A stretch of 64,000 nt of DNA, taken from assembly GCA_003215175.1 (NCBI GenBank), contig QCKS01000004.1, positions 1 to 64,000 of the forward strand. The letters are read 5' to 3'. The stretch is from Acidimicrobiales bacterium AG-410-I20 (GTDB lineage: Bacteria; Actinomycetota; Acidimicrobiia; Acidimicrobiales; MedAcidi-G1). The notes beneath the pieces are model-generated. The model saw only the letters and a list, made by a program, of their open reading frames with translations. It was not told the origin of the DNA and did no database searches. Shown one piece after another: positions 18,326-26,833 of the stretch. A program made the translations under genes and the position numbers. Position 1 is the stretch's first letter. Each line of letters opens with the position of its first letter.

Positions 18326-18361
18326 TGACGGCGTCAGCGGGCTAACCCACTGACGCCGTCA
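18326..18361 (-). terminator. Intercistronic hairpin between binding-protein and ATPase genes
   Basis: A perfect 12-base inverted repeat (TGACGGCGTCAG at 18326-18337, complement at 18350-18361) encloses a 12-base spacer that can itself pair GGG with CCC around CTAA. The transcript could therefore form a stem of 12 bp, one mismatch, then 3 bp with a 4-base loop. There is no T-run on the minus strand after it, so it is more likely a partial terminator or an mRNA-stabilising structure than a full terminator. It would let the binding protein be made in excess over the ATPase and permeases. Confidence 0.7.
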
Positions 18362-18380
18362 ATCAAATCAAATACTGGCG

Positions 18381-19466
18381 TCAGCCTGTTGATCCAATTA
18401 CGCCTTCAACGAAGCTCATCATGCCAAGCATGTCACCGTCACTCATTGTCTCTCCAGCGGCAACGAGAACACTGCCATCTTGAGCGTTAATGGGTCCAGC
18501 GAATACATGGAATTCTCCATCGATGATGGCTTGCTGTGTGTCAGCAACAGATGCTTTGACATCACCAGGGACATCATCGGCGATCGGAGCCAAAGCTACA
18601 ACTCCATCAGCCATTGATCCCCACCATGAGCCACCTGAATAGCTTCCATCAGCGGCTTGCTCGATGATCTGAGCATAACGGCCTGACCAATCCCAAACTG
18701 GAGCAGTCAGGTGAGCATTTGGAGCAAAAGCGCTCATGTCAGAGTTGTAGGCAACCCATCGGATACCTGCTGCTTCGGCTCTTTCACCTGCTGCAGTACT
18801 GTCTTGATGCATGGCTATAACATCTGCACCCTTTTCAATAAGTGCTTGTGCAGAGTCACCTTCTACTGCTGGGTCAAACCAAGTGCTTGTCCAAATCACT
18901 TCAACCTCGGCGTCAGGGTTCATTGAACGCACACCAAGAGTGAAGGCATTGATTCCACGAATAACTTCAGGAATTGGGAACGCTGCAACGTAACCAAGAT
19001 GATTGCTTTCGGTCATAGCACCAGCAACCATTCCTGATAGATAACGAGGCTCATACATCCGCCCAAAAGTATTACCAAAGTTGGTGTCATTACTCATGTA
19101 ACCAGAGACATGATCAAATATGACATCTGGGTACTCATCAGCTAATGCTGCCATTGATTCCATATATCCAAATGAAGTACCAATTATTACTGAGTACCCA
19201 TCGTCAATGAATTCGCGAGCATAGTTAGCGAAATCTTCTGTTCCTTCCGGAACATTCTCAACAACTGCTGTAGTAGCACCTGTTGCTTCTTCAGCCGCAA
19301 TACGGCCCTGGTCATGTGCATAGGTCCATCCAGCATCACCAGGTGTACCTATATAAACAAATGCAGCCTTTACCTCGCTACTTCCACCATCATCCGAACC
19401 ACAAGCTGATGCAACAGCTCCAAATGTAAGGACAACGGCTAGTAGCACCAGCAGTCGACGTCTCAT
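18381..19466 (-). CDS. BMP-family nucleoside-type substrate-binding lipoprotein
   Basis: A 361-residue periplasmic-type binding protein. The signal peptide runs MRRRLLVLLAVVL... to a lipobox VASAC (Cys about residue 22), so it is a lipoprotein. The mature part shows the BMP/PnrA family features KAAFVYIGTPGDAGW, GYMSNDTNFG and VGAMTESNHLGYV-like segments. BMP proteins bind purine nucleosides or nucleobases and feed the ABC importer encoded downstream. I place the start at 19466, because GGGAG lies 7 bases before that ATG; the reading from 19538 would bury the signal peptide. Confidence 0.9.
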   Translation of the reverse strand: MRRRLLVLLAVVLTFGAVASACGSDDGGSSEVKAAFVYIGTPGDAGWTYAHDQGRIAAEEATGATTAVVENVPEGTEDFANYAREFIDDGYSVIIGTSFGYMESMAALADEYPDVIFDHVSGYMSNDTNFGNTFGRMYEPRYLSGMVAGAMTESNHLGYVAAFPIPEVIRGINAFTLGVRSMNPDAEVEVIWTSTWFDPAVEGDSAQALIEKGADVIAMHQDSTAAGERAEAAGIRWVAYNSDMSAFAPNAHLTAPVWDWSGRYAQIIEQAADGSYSGGSWWGSMADGVVALAPIADDVPGDVKASVADTQQAIIDGEFHVFAGPINAQDGSVLVAAGETMSDGDMLGMMSFVEGVIGSTG

Positions 19467-19548
19467 TATTTTCTCCCTCTGTCCAACAAGGGTGGAGACC
19501 CTACTTACCTCCGACAACCCAAGTCGATACACGGCCATCTTGACATAC

Positions 19549-19579
19549 TCTCAGCATTAATGCACTTATTGGGCTGAGA
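19549..19579 (-). promoter_or_regulatory. Hairpin in the leader of the transporter operon
   Basis: A 7-base inverted repeat (TCTCAGC at 19549-19555, complement at 19573-19579) surrounds a loop that overlaps the 10-base palindrome GCATTAATGC at 19554-19563. It lies about 85 bases upstream of the binding-protein start, in the 214-base stretch between that gene and the small thiamine-binding-like gene. It could be a protein-binding operator or an RNA structure. I see no recognised riboswitch consensus, and nothing else in this stretch. Confidence 0.35.
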
Positions 19580-19680
19580 ATTCACACAGCGGAAACATTG
19601 TTTAAATGATTTAGTGTCGGCAGTAGAGCTACTCAATGGCTAAGGCTGATAGAAACGACGTTTGTTGACTCTAGAAGGCT

Positions 19681-19911
19681 TTAGATCTGATTCACCTGTA
19701 GAGAAATTCGTGTGGCTCCATTTTCTACAGCGGCGCTAAGCATTGAACTAATCAAAGGGAGAATAACACTTTCATCTCCAGTCACTGAACTACCAAATGG
19801 GCCTATTTCTACGGTCAATCCTGCGTTCTCTGCAATCTGTACTGCTGCTTTGACGTGTGGTCCTGGCGATCCTTCAATAAATGGTTCTACTGTAAATTCT
19901 GCAGTAATCAC
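19681..19911 (-). CDS. Thiamine-binding-like (MTH1187/YkoF-type) small protein
   Basis: A small alpha/beta protein of the MTH1187/YkoF superfamily. It starts ITAEFTVEPF, then GPHVKAAVQIAENAGLTVEIGPFGSSVTG and a final ATRISLQVNQI strand. Family members bind thiamine or similar heterocycles, and their roles are poorly known. I place the start at the GTG at 19911 (76 residues). A TTG at 19965 would give 94 residues and overlap the upstream deaminase gene. It lies between a purine-type deaminase and a nucleoside-type ABC transporter, so a heterocycle-binding role in this pathway is possible but unproven. Confidence 0.6.
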   Translation of the reverse strand: MITAEFTVEPFIEGSPGPHVKAAVQIAENAGLTVEIGPFGSSVTGDESVILPLISSMLSAAVENGATRISLQVNQI

Positions 19912-19949
19912 CTTTACATAATGGCTTATTTTTTTGAAGAAGTTGGTGA

Positions 19950-21248
19950 TTAGTGATGTTTCCAAATTCTACGTGAGTGAGTAGCTAGGTCTTGGTGTGC
20001 CTTAGATAAATCAATGCCAAGCACTTGGCTGTCTTGAACAACGAAATTGCCGCCTACTAAAACGTGCTTAGCGCGACGGTCAGGCCCCAAAATAAGTCCG
20101 TCTATAGGGTTTCGAATGTCAGCCAAATCATCGCCAGGCCATACGACAATGTCAGCATTTTGGCCTACTTCCAAAGTCCCCGAATTATCAAGACCCAAGC
20201 ATTGAGATCCACCTTTTGTAGCAATTGCAAGAACCTCTTCTGGCATAAGGGCATCGGGTTGCATTTCCCTTAATCGAGCAGTGTAAAGTGCTTGACGCAT
20301 TTCAGGGAATAAACCTCCCACCTCATTTGAAGCAACTCCGTCCACACCAAGCCCTACTGGAACTCCGGCTTTTATCAAATCGGTGACTCTGCACATTCCT
20401 GCAGCAATTCGAGCATTTGAAGATGGGCAGTGCGCAACACCGGTTCCGACTGAGCCTAAAACCTCCATCTCTGTGTCCGCTATGTGAATTCCATGAGCTA
20501 ACCAAACGTCGTTGCCTACCCAACCCCATTCATCAAGCATCTCTACTGGACGGCGGCCAAACCGTTCTAAACAATGTTGTTGTTCTTCTACTGTTTCACA
20601 TAAATGCGTATGTAGACGCAGGCCAAGTTGCCGAGCTAACTCAGCAGATTCAACCATTAGTTCTGTCGTGACCGAGAAAGGGCTACACGGGGCTACTACG
20701 ACATGAACCATGTCGCCGTCATGGTGGCGCTCTGCTACTGCCTTTGTTGAGGAAAGTATTGAGTCTTTATCTTCTACTACACGGTCAGGAGGTAATCCGC
20801 CTTTACTTTCTCCTAAATCCATGGATCCACGAGATAAAAATAGTCGAATTCCTACTTGTTTTGCTGCTTCAACAATTGCGTCAAAAACTCTGTCATCACC
20901 CCCTGGCACTAGGTAATGATGGTCTGATGCTGTAGTACATCCTGTCGCCGCTAGTTCGCCTAAGCCAACTAAAGCGGCAATATGAACATCTTCTACCGTT
21001 AATTCGTTCCAAACTGGATAGAGGTGAACGAGCCAATCAAACAGATTGCATCCTGTGGCTTCACCTCGTGTCATCCATTGGTAAAGGTGATGATGCGTGT
21101 TAACTAGTCCCGAAGTTAAAATGTCGCCTTCGCAATTTAGGACGGTATCCCCACTCAGTGCTTCAACTGTCCCTAAAGCAACGATCTTCCCATCTTCTAT
21201 AGCTATGTCGCCAGGGGATCTAGCGCCACGGAGAACAAGTCGAGTCAT
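19950..21248 (-). CDS. 8-oxoguanine deaminase-like amidohydrolase
   Basis: A 432-residue metal-dependent amidohydrolase of the guanine/8-oxoguanine deaminase and TrzA/AtzB group. The metal ligands are visible: HHH in VNTHHHLYQ (about residue 57), the THLCE histidine, AHGIH, and the catalytic Asp in VDGVASNE (about 317). VDGVASNE and the SSNARIAAG segment are characteristic of the 8-oxoguanine deaminase subgroup, which deaminates 8-oxoguanine to urate. The start is the ATG at 21248, 5 bases after the LLM gene stop, so the genes are coupled. Isocytosine- or triazine-deaminating relatives are the alternatives. Confidence 0.8.
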   Translation of the reverse strand: MTRLVLRGARSPGDIAIEDGKIVALGTVEALSGDTVLNCEGDILTSGLVNTHHHLYQWMTRGEATGCNLFDWLVHLYPVWNELTVEDVHIAALVGLGELAATGCTTASDHHYLVPGGDDRVFDAIVEAAKQVGIRLFLSRGSMDLGESKGGLPPDRVVEDKDSILSSTKAVAERHHDGDMVHVVVAPCSPFSVTTELMVESAELARQLGLRLHTHLCETVEEQQHCLERFGRRPVEMLDEWGWVGNDVWLAHGIHIADTEMEVLGSVGTGVAHCPSSNARIAAGMCRVTDLIKAGVPVGLGVDGVASNEVGGLFPEMRQALYTARLREMQPDALMPEEVLAIATKGGSQCLGLDNSGTLEVGQNADIVVWPGDDLADIRNPIDGLILGPDRRAKHVLVGGNFVVQDSQVLGIDLSKAHQDLATHSRRIWKHH

Positions 21249-21253
21249 GGCGA

Positions 21254-22255
21254 TCAGGGTGTCCAGCCAGCAAAAGTATCTATCATCATCTTCACGTCCG
21301 GGCCTAGTGGATAGAGAATGGGACAAGTGCAACCGTCGGCCATGTACTGTGCAACTTTCTCTCTGACTTCATCTGGCGTTCCTGCCGCGCAGATCATTTG
21401 AACAATATCGTCAGGAACGAGTTTAGAAGCGGCTTCTACTTGTTCATGAGTAGCTGGCCACGTTAAGACTTCTCCGATTTTTTCAAGTAGAGACTCAGGC
21501 ACACCAGAGGCCTTCATAATGTGGGGTTGCTGTCCTAAATACTGTGTGACCATTAGTCGAGCACCATCTAGTGCTTCTTCACGTGTATCTGCTACTGAGC
21601 ACACAACCAATTGAGGTCGATCAACGTCATCAAGGCTTCGTCCAGCCCGCGCTGCCCCGTCTTCTAATGACTGCATAGCTTTTTTGTTGTATTCAGGGGA
21701 AACTAAATAGTTCAATACAACTCCGTCAGCGATTTCTCCAGAAAGTTCAAGCATCTTAGGCCCTGTTGCTCCGATATAAATGGGGACATCCTTTGGTCGG
21801 CGCTCCTGATAGACATAGTCAAGTTCAACACCGTCTAAGTTCACAAAGTCTCCTTGGAAAGTGACTGTTTCATCAGCTAAAAGAGACCGAACTGCGGTCA
21901 CGATTTCGCGCATCACTCCTAGTGGCTTATTTCTCTCTATCCCGACTTTGCTGGCCAGCGGATCCCACCAAGCACCAATACCAAGGATCATGCGTCCAGG
22001 AGATAAGTCATCTAATGTTGAAAAAGTTGACGCTAAACGAGCGGGATTGCGGGTCCAACAGTCAACTACGCCAGATCCAATTTTTATAGTTTCTGTGCAG
22101 GCTCCAAATGCGGCCATAGGCACTACGGCGTCACGAACTAATCTTGAATCTGCTTGCCATACTGCTTCAAATCCTTTTGATTCTGCATATTGCACATACT
22201 CAATCGCCTCCATAATCGGATGGGCGTCCTGTAAATAGATAGCTAACCGCGTCAT
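21254..22255 (-). CDS. LLM-class F420/FMN-dependent oxidoreductase in the purine cluster
   Basis: A 333-residue luciferase-like TIM-barrel protein. Family blocks include [17 protein letters not shown], a barrel segment [28 protein letters not shown] and the C-terminal [17 protein letters not shown]. In actinobacteria such proteins usually use F420. It is sandwiched between two amidohydrolase genes (5 bases from the next, 30 from the previous), so it should act on a purine-derived intermediate, as a reductase, dehydrogenase or ring-opening enzyme. RutA, an LLM enzyme that opens uracil, is a precedent for the fold acting on nucleobases. The exact reaction is unknown. Confidence 0.85.
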   Translation of the reverse strand: MTRLAIYLQDAHPIMEAIEYVQYAESKGFEAVWQADSRLVRDAVVPMAAFGACTETIKIGSGVVDCWTRNPARLASTFSTLDDLSPGRMILGIGAWWDPLASKVGIERNKPLGVMREIVTAVRSLLADETVTFQGDFVNLDGVELDYVYQERRPKDVPIYIGATGPKMLELSGEIADGVVLNYLVSPEYNKKAMQSLEDGAARAGRSLDDVDRPQLVVCSVADTREEALDGARLMVTQYLGQQPHIMKASGVPESLLEKIGEVLTWPATHEQVEAASKLVPDDIVQMICAAGTPDEVREKVAQYMADGCTCPILYPLGPDVKMMIDTFAGWTP

Positions 22256-22285
22256 AAATTACTCTTTCTTTTGGTTTAAGATTTC

Positions 22286-23305
22286 CTATAGTCGTTCGTG
22301 AAGTTTCTTAGCCGCTTCTGCAGATTTTGCTCTTACTTCGTCTTCATCTACTCGAGTGGAGAGTCCGTCTTTCCAGACTACTTCATCACCTATTTCTACC
22401 TCCAACGGCCTGACCCCAGATGTGTAGGCCAAATGCCAAGCATCTAACTGGTCGTAATCCCAAGTGACTTTGTCGTCAATTGCTTCTGGGAAAAGGTCCC
22501 ATCCTGCAGCTAGCCAATCCCATGAAATATCAGGTGTAGCTGTTACTTCATCTTCTCGATGCCGAGCATAAGCAACTCTAAATTCTTCCAGCATGTCTGC
22601 TCCGATTCCATCGGTGCCTAGTGCAATTCTGTTCTGGAATCTACTTGGGCGCGCATAGCCGACGCTGTTATTCATATTGGACCGAGGATTATGCACAATA
22701 GTTCCTTGTAAGCCATGGTCTTCTTCTAAATGAACACCATGAATGATTAGCCAATTCTCATCAGTTAAATGTCGGATACGGGCAGGAGCTTCTGCATCAA
22801 CTTTTCCTTCAGCCACATGAATATGTACACCGACTTGGAAATCTGAAGCGAGCTGAGCGGCAGATTCAAGGGTTTCATCGCTACAAGTAAATGCAGCGTG
22901 AACTCCTACCATTCCTTTTCCACCATCTTTCAAGAAGCGTTCGTTTTCTAATAATCCGCGTTTAGCTCCTTCAGGTCCGTGCCGATCTGTAACTCCATAA
23001 GAGCAGTTCACTCGGACTCCAACCTCAGCACAGGCTTCAGCGATAACTGAGAGTGAGCCATCAATAACGGTTGGTGATTCATGATGGTCAATAATTGCAG
23101 TGGTCCCTTGTCTTATTGCTTCTAAAGCTCCAAGTTTGGCAGACCAATAAAGTATGTCTAAGTCCAGAGCTTGATCAAGTCTCCACCAAATCATTTCTAG
23201 GATGTCCGCGAAATCTATTGGCGTGTGAGGTGGTGGGGGCATTCCACGCGCTAAAGAGGAATAAAGGTGATGATGAGAACAAACTAACCCAGGTGTGGTG
23301 TTCAT
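22286..23305 (-). CDS. SsnA-like amidohydrolase lacking the N-terminal sandwich domain
   Basis: A 339-residue amidohydrolase that begins directly at the metal-binding strand (MNTTPGLVCSHHHLYSSLARG). This resembles SsnA, the putative aminohydrolase encoded with purine molybdenum hydroxylases. Other ligands are IDHHES, HIHVAEG, IHGVH and TDGIGAD (catalytic Asp, about residue 212), so the core looks active. SsnA is normally near 440 residues; the ~60-residue N-terminal part that builds the beta-sandwich is absent. There is no room upstream, because the ATG directly follows the stop of the molybdenum hydroxylase gene. Confidence 0.78.
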   Translation of the reverse strand: MNTTPGLVCSHHHLYSSLARGMPPPPHTPIDFADILEMIWWRLDQALDLDILYWSAKLGALEAIRQGTTAIIDHHESPTVIDGSLSVIAEACAEVGVRVNCSYGVTDRHGPEGAKRGLLENERFLKDGGKGMVGVHAAFTCSDETLESAAQLASDFQVGVHIHVAEGKVDAEAPARIRHLTDENWLIIHGVHLEEDHGLQGTIVHNPRSNMNNSVGYARPSRFQNRIALGTDGIGADMLEEFRVAYARHREDEVTATPDISWDWLAAGWDLFPEAIDDKVTWDYDQLDAWHLAYTSGVRPLEVEIGDEVVWKDGLSTRVDEDEVRAKSAEAAKKLHERL

Positions 23306-25888
23306 CTAGCTTCCATCCCAATTTGCCCACTGTTCTTGCTGATTCTCGTCTGCTAATGGAAGGGTGTTGCGCCAATCTCCGTCATGACTCTTCATTGCAG
23401 CAGCAACTGCTCCAGCAGTTGGTACCAAGCCAATTTCTCCAACACCTTTAATCCCATAGGGGGCGTTTGGTTGTGGAGATTCAACGAGCCGAACATCTAC
23501 TTTTGGCATTCCACTTGGTCTGATGATTCCTAGTTTCCGGAGAGTGTTATTTACTGGGTATGAATTTTCATCTACTGGGAATCCTTCTGTCAGCGCATAA
23601 CCAAGACCCATGTGCACCGCACCTTCAACTTGTCCTTCACACAGGATGGGGTTAACAGCTCTTCCTACGTCATGAGCTGCAATTACTTCATCAACCTCTC
23701 CTGAATCTGGATCTAGAACAACAACTTGTGCCGCATATCCAAAAGTTGAATGAATAATCGGATTTTCAACTCCATCATTGAGGGAATTTGTCCAATCAAC
23801 ACGATATTCGCCGAGATAATCAATGCCGGTTTTGCAACCATCTTCAAGAGCGATGCGGCATGCATCGGCTACCGCTCCAGCCCCCATCAAGGTTCCTCGA
23901 CTTCCTGTAGTCTGTCCGGCGCCCATTTCTCGTGTTGTGTCTACGATTACTTCTATACGTGAAGGATCTATTTTGAGCTCTTCAACTGCTACTTGTTGAG
24001 CTACCGTGTGGATTCCTTGGCCCATCTCTGTCCAGCAGTGTCTAACTTCAACTTGCCCGTCATCGCGGAAATGTATAACTGCTTGTGCTATTTCTTTAAA
24101 CCCATTTCCTAATCCAGAGTTCTTCAAACCTAAACCGATACCGACCGGCTTACCTGCATTCACTGCTTCTTCATAAGATTCCTTGACTTCTTGAAGGCAA
24201 GCGCGAGCTCCAAGGCATCCATCATCCATGATCTGACCTGGACCCCAAACTGAGCCAGGTGTAACTACATTTCGATTTCTCATCTCCCACCCGGAGATCC
24301 CTACTTTTTCAGCTAGGCGGTCCATGACTCCTTCCATAGCAAATTGTGCTTGATTAGCTCCAAAGCCACGGAAAGCACCACAAACTGGATTATTTGTTCG
24401 AACAGCGGTCGCTTCAACGTTGATGTTGGGTACGACATAAGGGCCGCTTGCGTGGCCTGCTGCTCTTTCTAATACTTTCATTCCGACCGATGCATAAGGC
24501 CCTGAGTCTCCAATCATTCGCACCCAAAGCCCTTGCAACTTTCCTTCAGCATCGCATCCTGCTTTATATGACATTCGGATTGGGTGGCGTTTCGCATGAA
24601 TAAGGAATGATTCTTCTCGTGAAAGTGTGCATCTAACTGGTTTTTTTAGAATCCATGCGGCAAGTGCGGTTTGCGCTTGATTAGACATGTCTTCTTTTCC
24701 GCCGAATGCTCCCCCATTAGATACAAGTTCAACCGTGATTTCGCTTGCGTCTATATCAAGTACTGAAGCGATTTGGTTGCGGTCATCCCAGATACCTTGA
24801 CCTCCTGACCAGACGTAAAGTCCGGTATCACCGTTAGGTGTTGCCAGAGTTGATTCTGGTTCTAGAAATGCATGTTCAATGCGCTGAGTTTGAAATACTT
24901 CCTCTACAACATGCTCTGATGCGGCCAATGCCTGTTCAATATCGCCCCTGTCGTAAGTTGAAACTGATAGTACATTTCCGTCAAGTTCCCATACTGCGTC
25001 TTCTTCGGCATTTACAGCGATTACTGGGTCATTGAAGACTGCCAATGGCTTATATTCAACTTCTACTAGAGATGCTGCATGTCGTGCTATCTCTCTGTCT
25101 TCTGCTACCACAAACGCTAGTACGTCACCTAAGTATGATGTTCGGCCGCCTTCTGGGATAAAAATCGGCCAGTCAGTATGAATAATGCCTACTCGTAGTG
25201 CTCCGGGAACATCTGCCGCTGTAAAGACTTGGTGGACGCCTTTTATTGCCTCTGCTTTTGTCGTATCAATTTTTAATACGTCTGCTCTTGCATAACTAGC
25301 TAGATGGACTGCGCCATGTAACAAACCTTCAGGTCTAAGGTCGTCAATATAGGGTCGGTCACCTAGGGCAAGTTCTTCCGCCTCATATTTGCGATTACAA
25401 CTTCCAATACCGCCAACTGGTACTTCCGTTGGAGTCTCGTTGGCTGCGACGGATTCAATTGCTTCTAAAATTTTGGTGTATCCGGTACAGCGACACAAAT
25501 GAGCCCCAAGATGTCGTTCTAAATCATTACGGCTAACTTCTCCGCCTTTTTTATCTACAAGCGCTTTAGCGCGGACTACGATTCCTGGGATACAAAATCC
25601 ACACTGAAGAGCGCCGTGTGCTGCAAAAGCTGATGAATACTGCTCTCGCTCTTTCTCATCGATTCCTTCAAGAGTGATAATTGACGTACTCTCAATGCGT
25701 TCCATTGACATTTGACATGCAACTCTTGCTTTTCCATCGATAAGAACTGTGCAACACCCGCATTGGCCTGAAGGAGCGCATCCATCTTTCGGAGAAAGAA
25801 CATTTAATTCATCTCTTAATGCGGACAATAGATGTGGGTGGTTATCTGCAACGGTAACTAATTGCCCATTTAGGTTAAATGAAGTCAT
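23306..25888 (-). CDS. XdhD-like fused 2Fe-2S/molybdopterin hydroxylase
   Basis: This 860-residue protein joins two parts. The N-terminal ~155 residues are a ferredoxin-type unit (GQCGCC plant-type cluster near residue 42, then CGFCIPG and CRCTGY for the second cluster). The rest is the molybdopterin-binding subunit (GGAFGGKEDMS, CGAFRGFGANQ, VGEIGLVPT with the catalytic Glu near the C-terminus). This fusion without an FAD domain is that of E. coli XdhD and the selenium-dependent molybdenum hydroxylases that oxidise purines. An FAD partner is needed, and the subunit at 30840 could serve. It directly precedes the SsnA-like gene, a pairing also seen in E. coli. Confidence 0.88.
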   Translation of the reverse strand: MTSFNLNGQLVTVADNHPHLLSALRDELNVLSPKDGCAPSGQCGCCTVLIDGKARVACQMSMERIESTSIITLEGIDEKEREQYSSAFAAHGALQCGFCIPGIVVRAKALVDKKGGEVSRNDLERHLGAHLCRCTGYTKILEAIESVAANETPTEVPVGGIGSCNRKYEAEELALGDRPYIDDLRPEGLLHGAVHLASYARADVLKIDTTKAEAIKGVHQVFTAADVPGALRVGIIHTDWPIFIPEGGRTSYLGDVLAFVVAEDREIARHAASLVEVEYKPLAVFNDPVIAVNAEEDAVWELDGNVLSVSTYDRGDIEQALAASEHVVEEVFQTQRIEHAFLEPESTLATPNGDTGLYVWSGGQGIWDDRNQIASVLDIDASEITVELVSNGGAFGGKEDMSNQAQTALAAWILKKPVRCTLSREESFLIHAKRHPIRMSYKAGCDAEGKLQGLWVRMIGDSGPYASVGMKVLERAAGHASGPYVVPNINVEATAVRTNNPVCGAFRGFGANQAQFAMEGVMDRLAEKVGISGWEMRNRNVVTPGSVWGPGQIMDDGCLGARACLQEVKESYEEAVNAGKPVGIGLGLKNSGLGNGFKEIAQAVIHFRDDGQVEVRHCWTEMGQGIHTVAQQVAVEELKIDPSRIEVIVDTTREMGAGQTTGSRGTLMGAGAVADACRIALEDGCKTGIDYLGEYRVDWTNSLNDGVENPIIHSTFGYAAQVVVLDPDSGEVDEVIAAHDVGRAVNPILCEGQVEGAVHMGLGYALTEGFPVDENSYPVNNTLRKLGIIRPSGMPKVDVRLVESPQPNAPYGIKGVGEIGLVPTAGAVAAAMKSHDGDWRNTLPLADENQQEQWANWDGS

Positions 25889-25894
25889 CTTTAA

Positions 25895-26833
25895 CTAACT
25901 TTCCTTAATCTTGTCTGGGATTTCAACCCCAGTCTGACTAGTGATTCGTGTATAGGTTTCTGGACGGCGGTAACGAGAAAAATTAAAGAGGGTTTCTTTA
26001 TAGTCACTACATAAATCTAGATTGCACTCTGCAACTACTAGTTCATCTTCAACTGTTGAACAAAGAGCTTTTATTTCTCCAGAAGGGGCAATTATTGCGC
26101 TTTCGCCGAGAAGGTCGCATCCTTCTTCTTTGCCCGCTTTTGCTACTCCCACTACCCACATTCCGTTCTGATAAGCCCCCGACTGGAGAACAAGGTGATT
26201 GTGGAAACCTTGGAGACGGTCTTGATCGGGATCAGGAGCGTAATGAATTGGTGTGTTGTAACCGATTAATGCCATTTCGCAGCCCTGTAATCCTAAAACG
26301 CGGTAAGTTTCTGGCCATCGCCGATCGTTGCAAATTGCCATACCTAAAATGCCTCCGAAGGCACTATGAACTTCAAATCCTGAACCTGGATCAAAGTAAT
26401 AGCGTTCTAGGTGCTGAAAATCTCTCCATGGTTCATGTTCTTCATGTCCCGGGAGATGCACTTTGCGATATTTCGCCACTATTTGGCCTTCTTTGTCTAC
26501 AAGAATTGAAGTGTTGAAGTGTTTACCTTCTGAAGTAAGTTCCGCATAGCCGAGGTGGAATCCAACTCCTAATCTTGAAGCCTCTTCAAAAAGTGGCTGG
26601 GTTTCTGGACCTGGCATTTCCGTCTCAAAGTAGTGATCGAATTCTTCTTTGTTCTCTACATACCATCGAGGAAAGAAGGTAGTGAGGGCTAGTTCTGGAA
26701 AAACCACTAAATCGCAGCCTGCTGCGTTTCCTTGGCGGAGGAGTTCAATAAGTCTCTCCACCACATCGGTACGAGAATCTGTGTTTTGAATTGGTCCAGT
26801 TTGTGCCGCCCCAACGGTGATAATACGACTCAT
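25895..26833 (-). CDS. N-carbamoyl-amide hydrolase of the nitrilase superfamily
   Basis: A 312-residue carbon-nitrogen hydrolase. The catalytic triad is visible as Glu in FPELAL (about residue 47), Lys in KYRKVHLPG (about 127) and Cys in ICNDRRWPE (about 172). Those positions match N-carbamoyl-D-amino acid hydrolase (DCase). The enzyme should remove a carbamoyl group from an N-carbamoyl amino acid or ureido compound, releasing NH3 and CO2. In this cluster a ureido product of purine or hydantoin ring opening is the likely substrate. Its start overlaps the M20 gene upstream by 4 bases. Confidence 0.85.
   Translation of the reverse strand: MSRIITVGAAQTGPIQNTDSRTDVVERLIELLRQGNAAGCDLVVFPELALTTFFPRWYVENKEEFDHYFETEMPGPETQPLFEEASRLGVGFHLGYAELTSEGKHFNTSILVDKEGQIVAKYRKVHLPGHEEHEPWRDFQHLERYYFDPGSGFEVHSAFGGILGMAICNDRRWPETYRVLGLQGCEMALIGYNTPIHYAPDPDQDRLQGFHNHLVLQSGAYQNGMWVVGVAKAGKEEGCDLLGESAIIAPSGEIKALCSTVEDELVVAECNLDLCSDYKETLFNFSRYRRPETYTRITSQTGVEIPDKIKES

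Noticed and set aside
19467-19680. A purine or other riboswitch in the leader of the binding-protein gene
   Set aside because: The conserved core sequences of purine, guanidine and xanthine riboswitches are not visible; only a simple hairpin is present.
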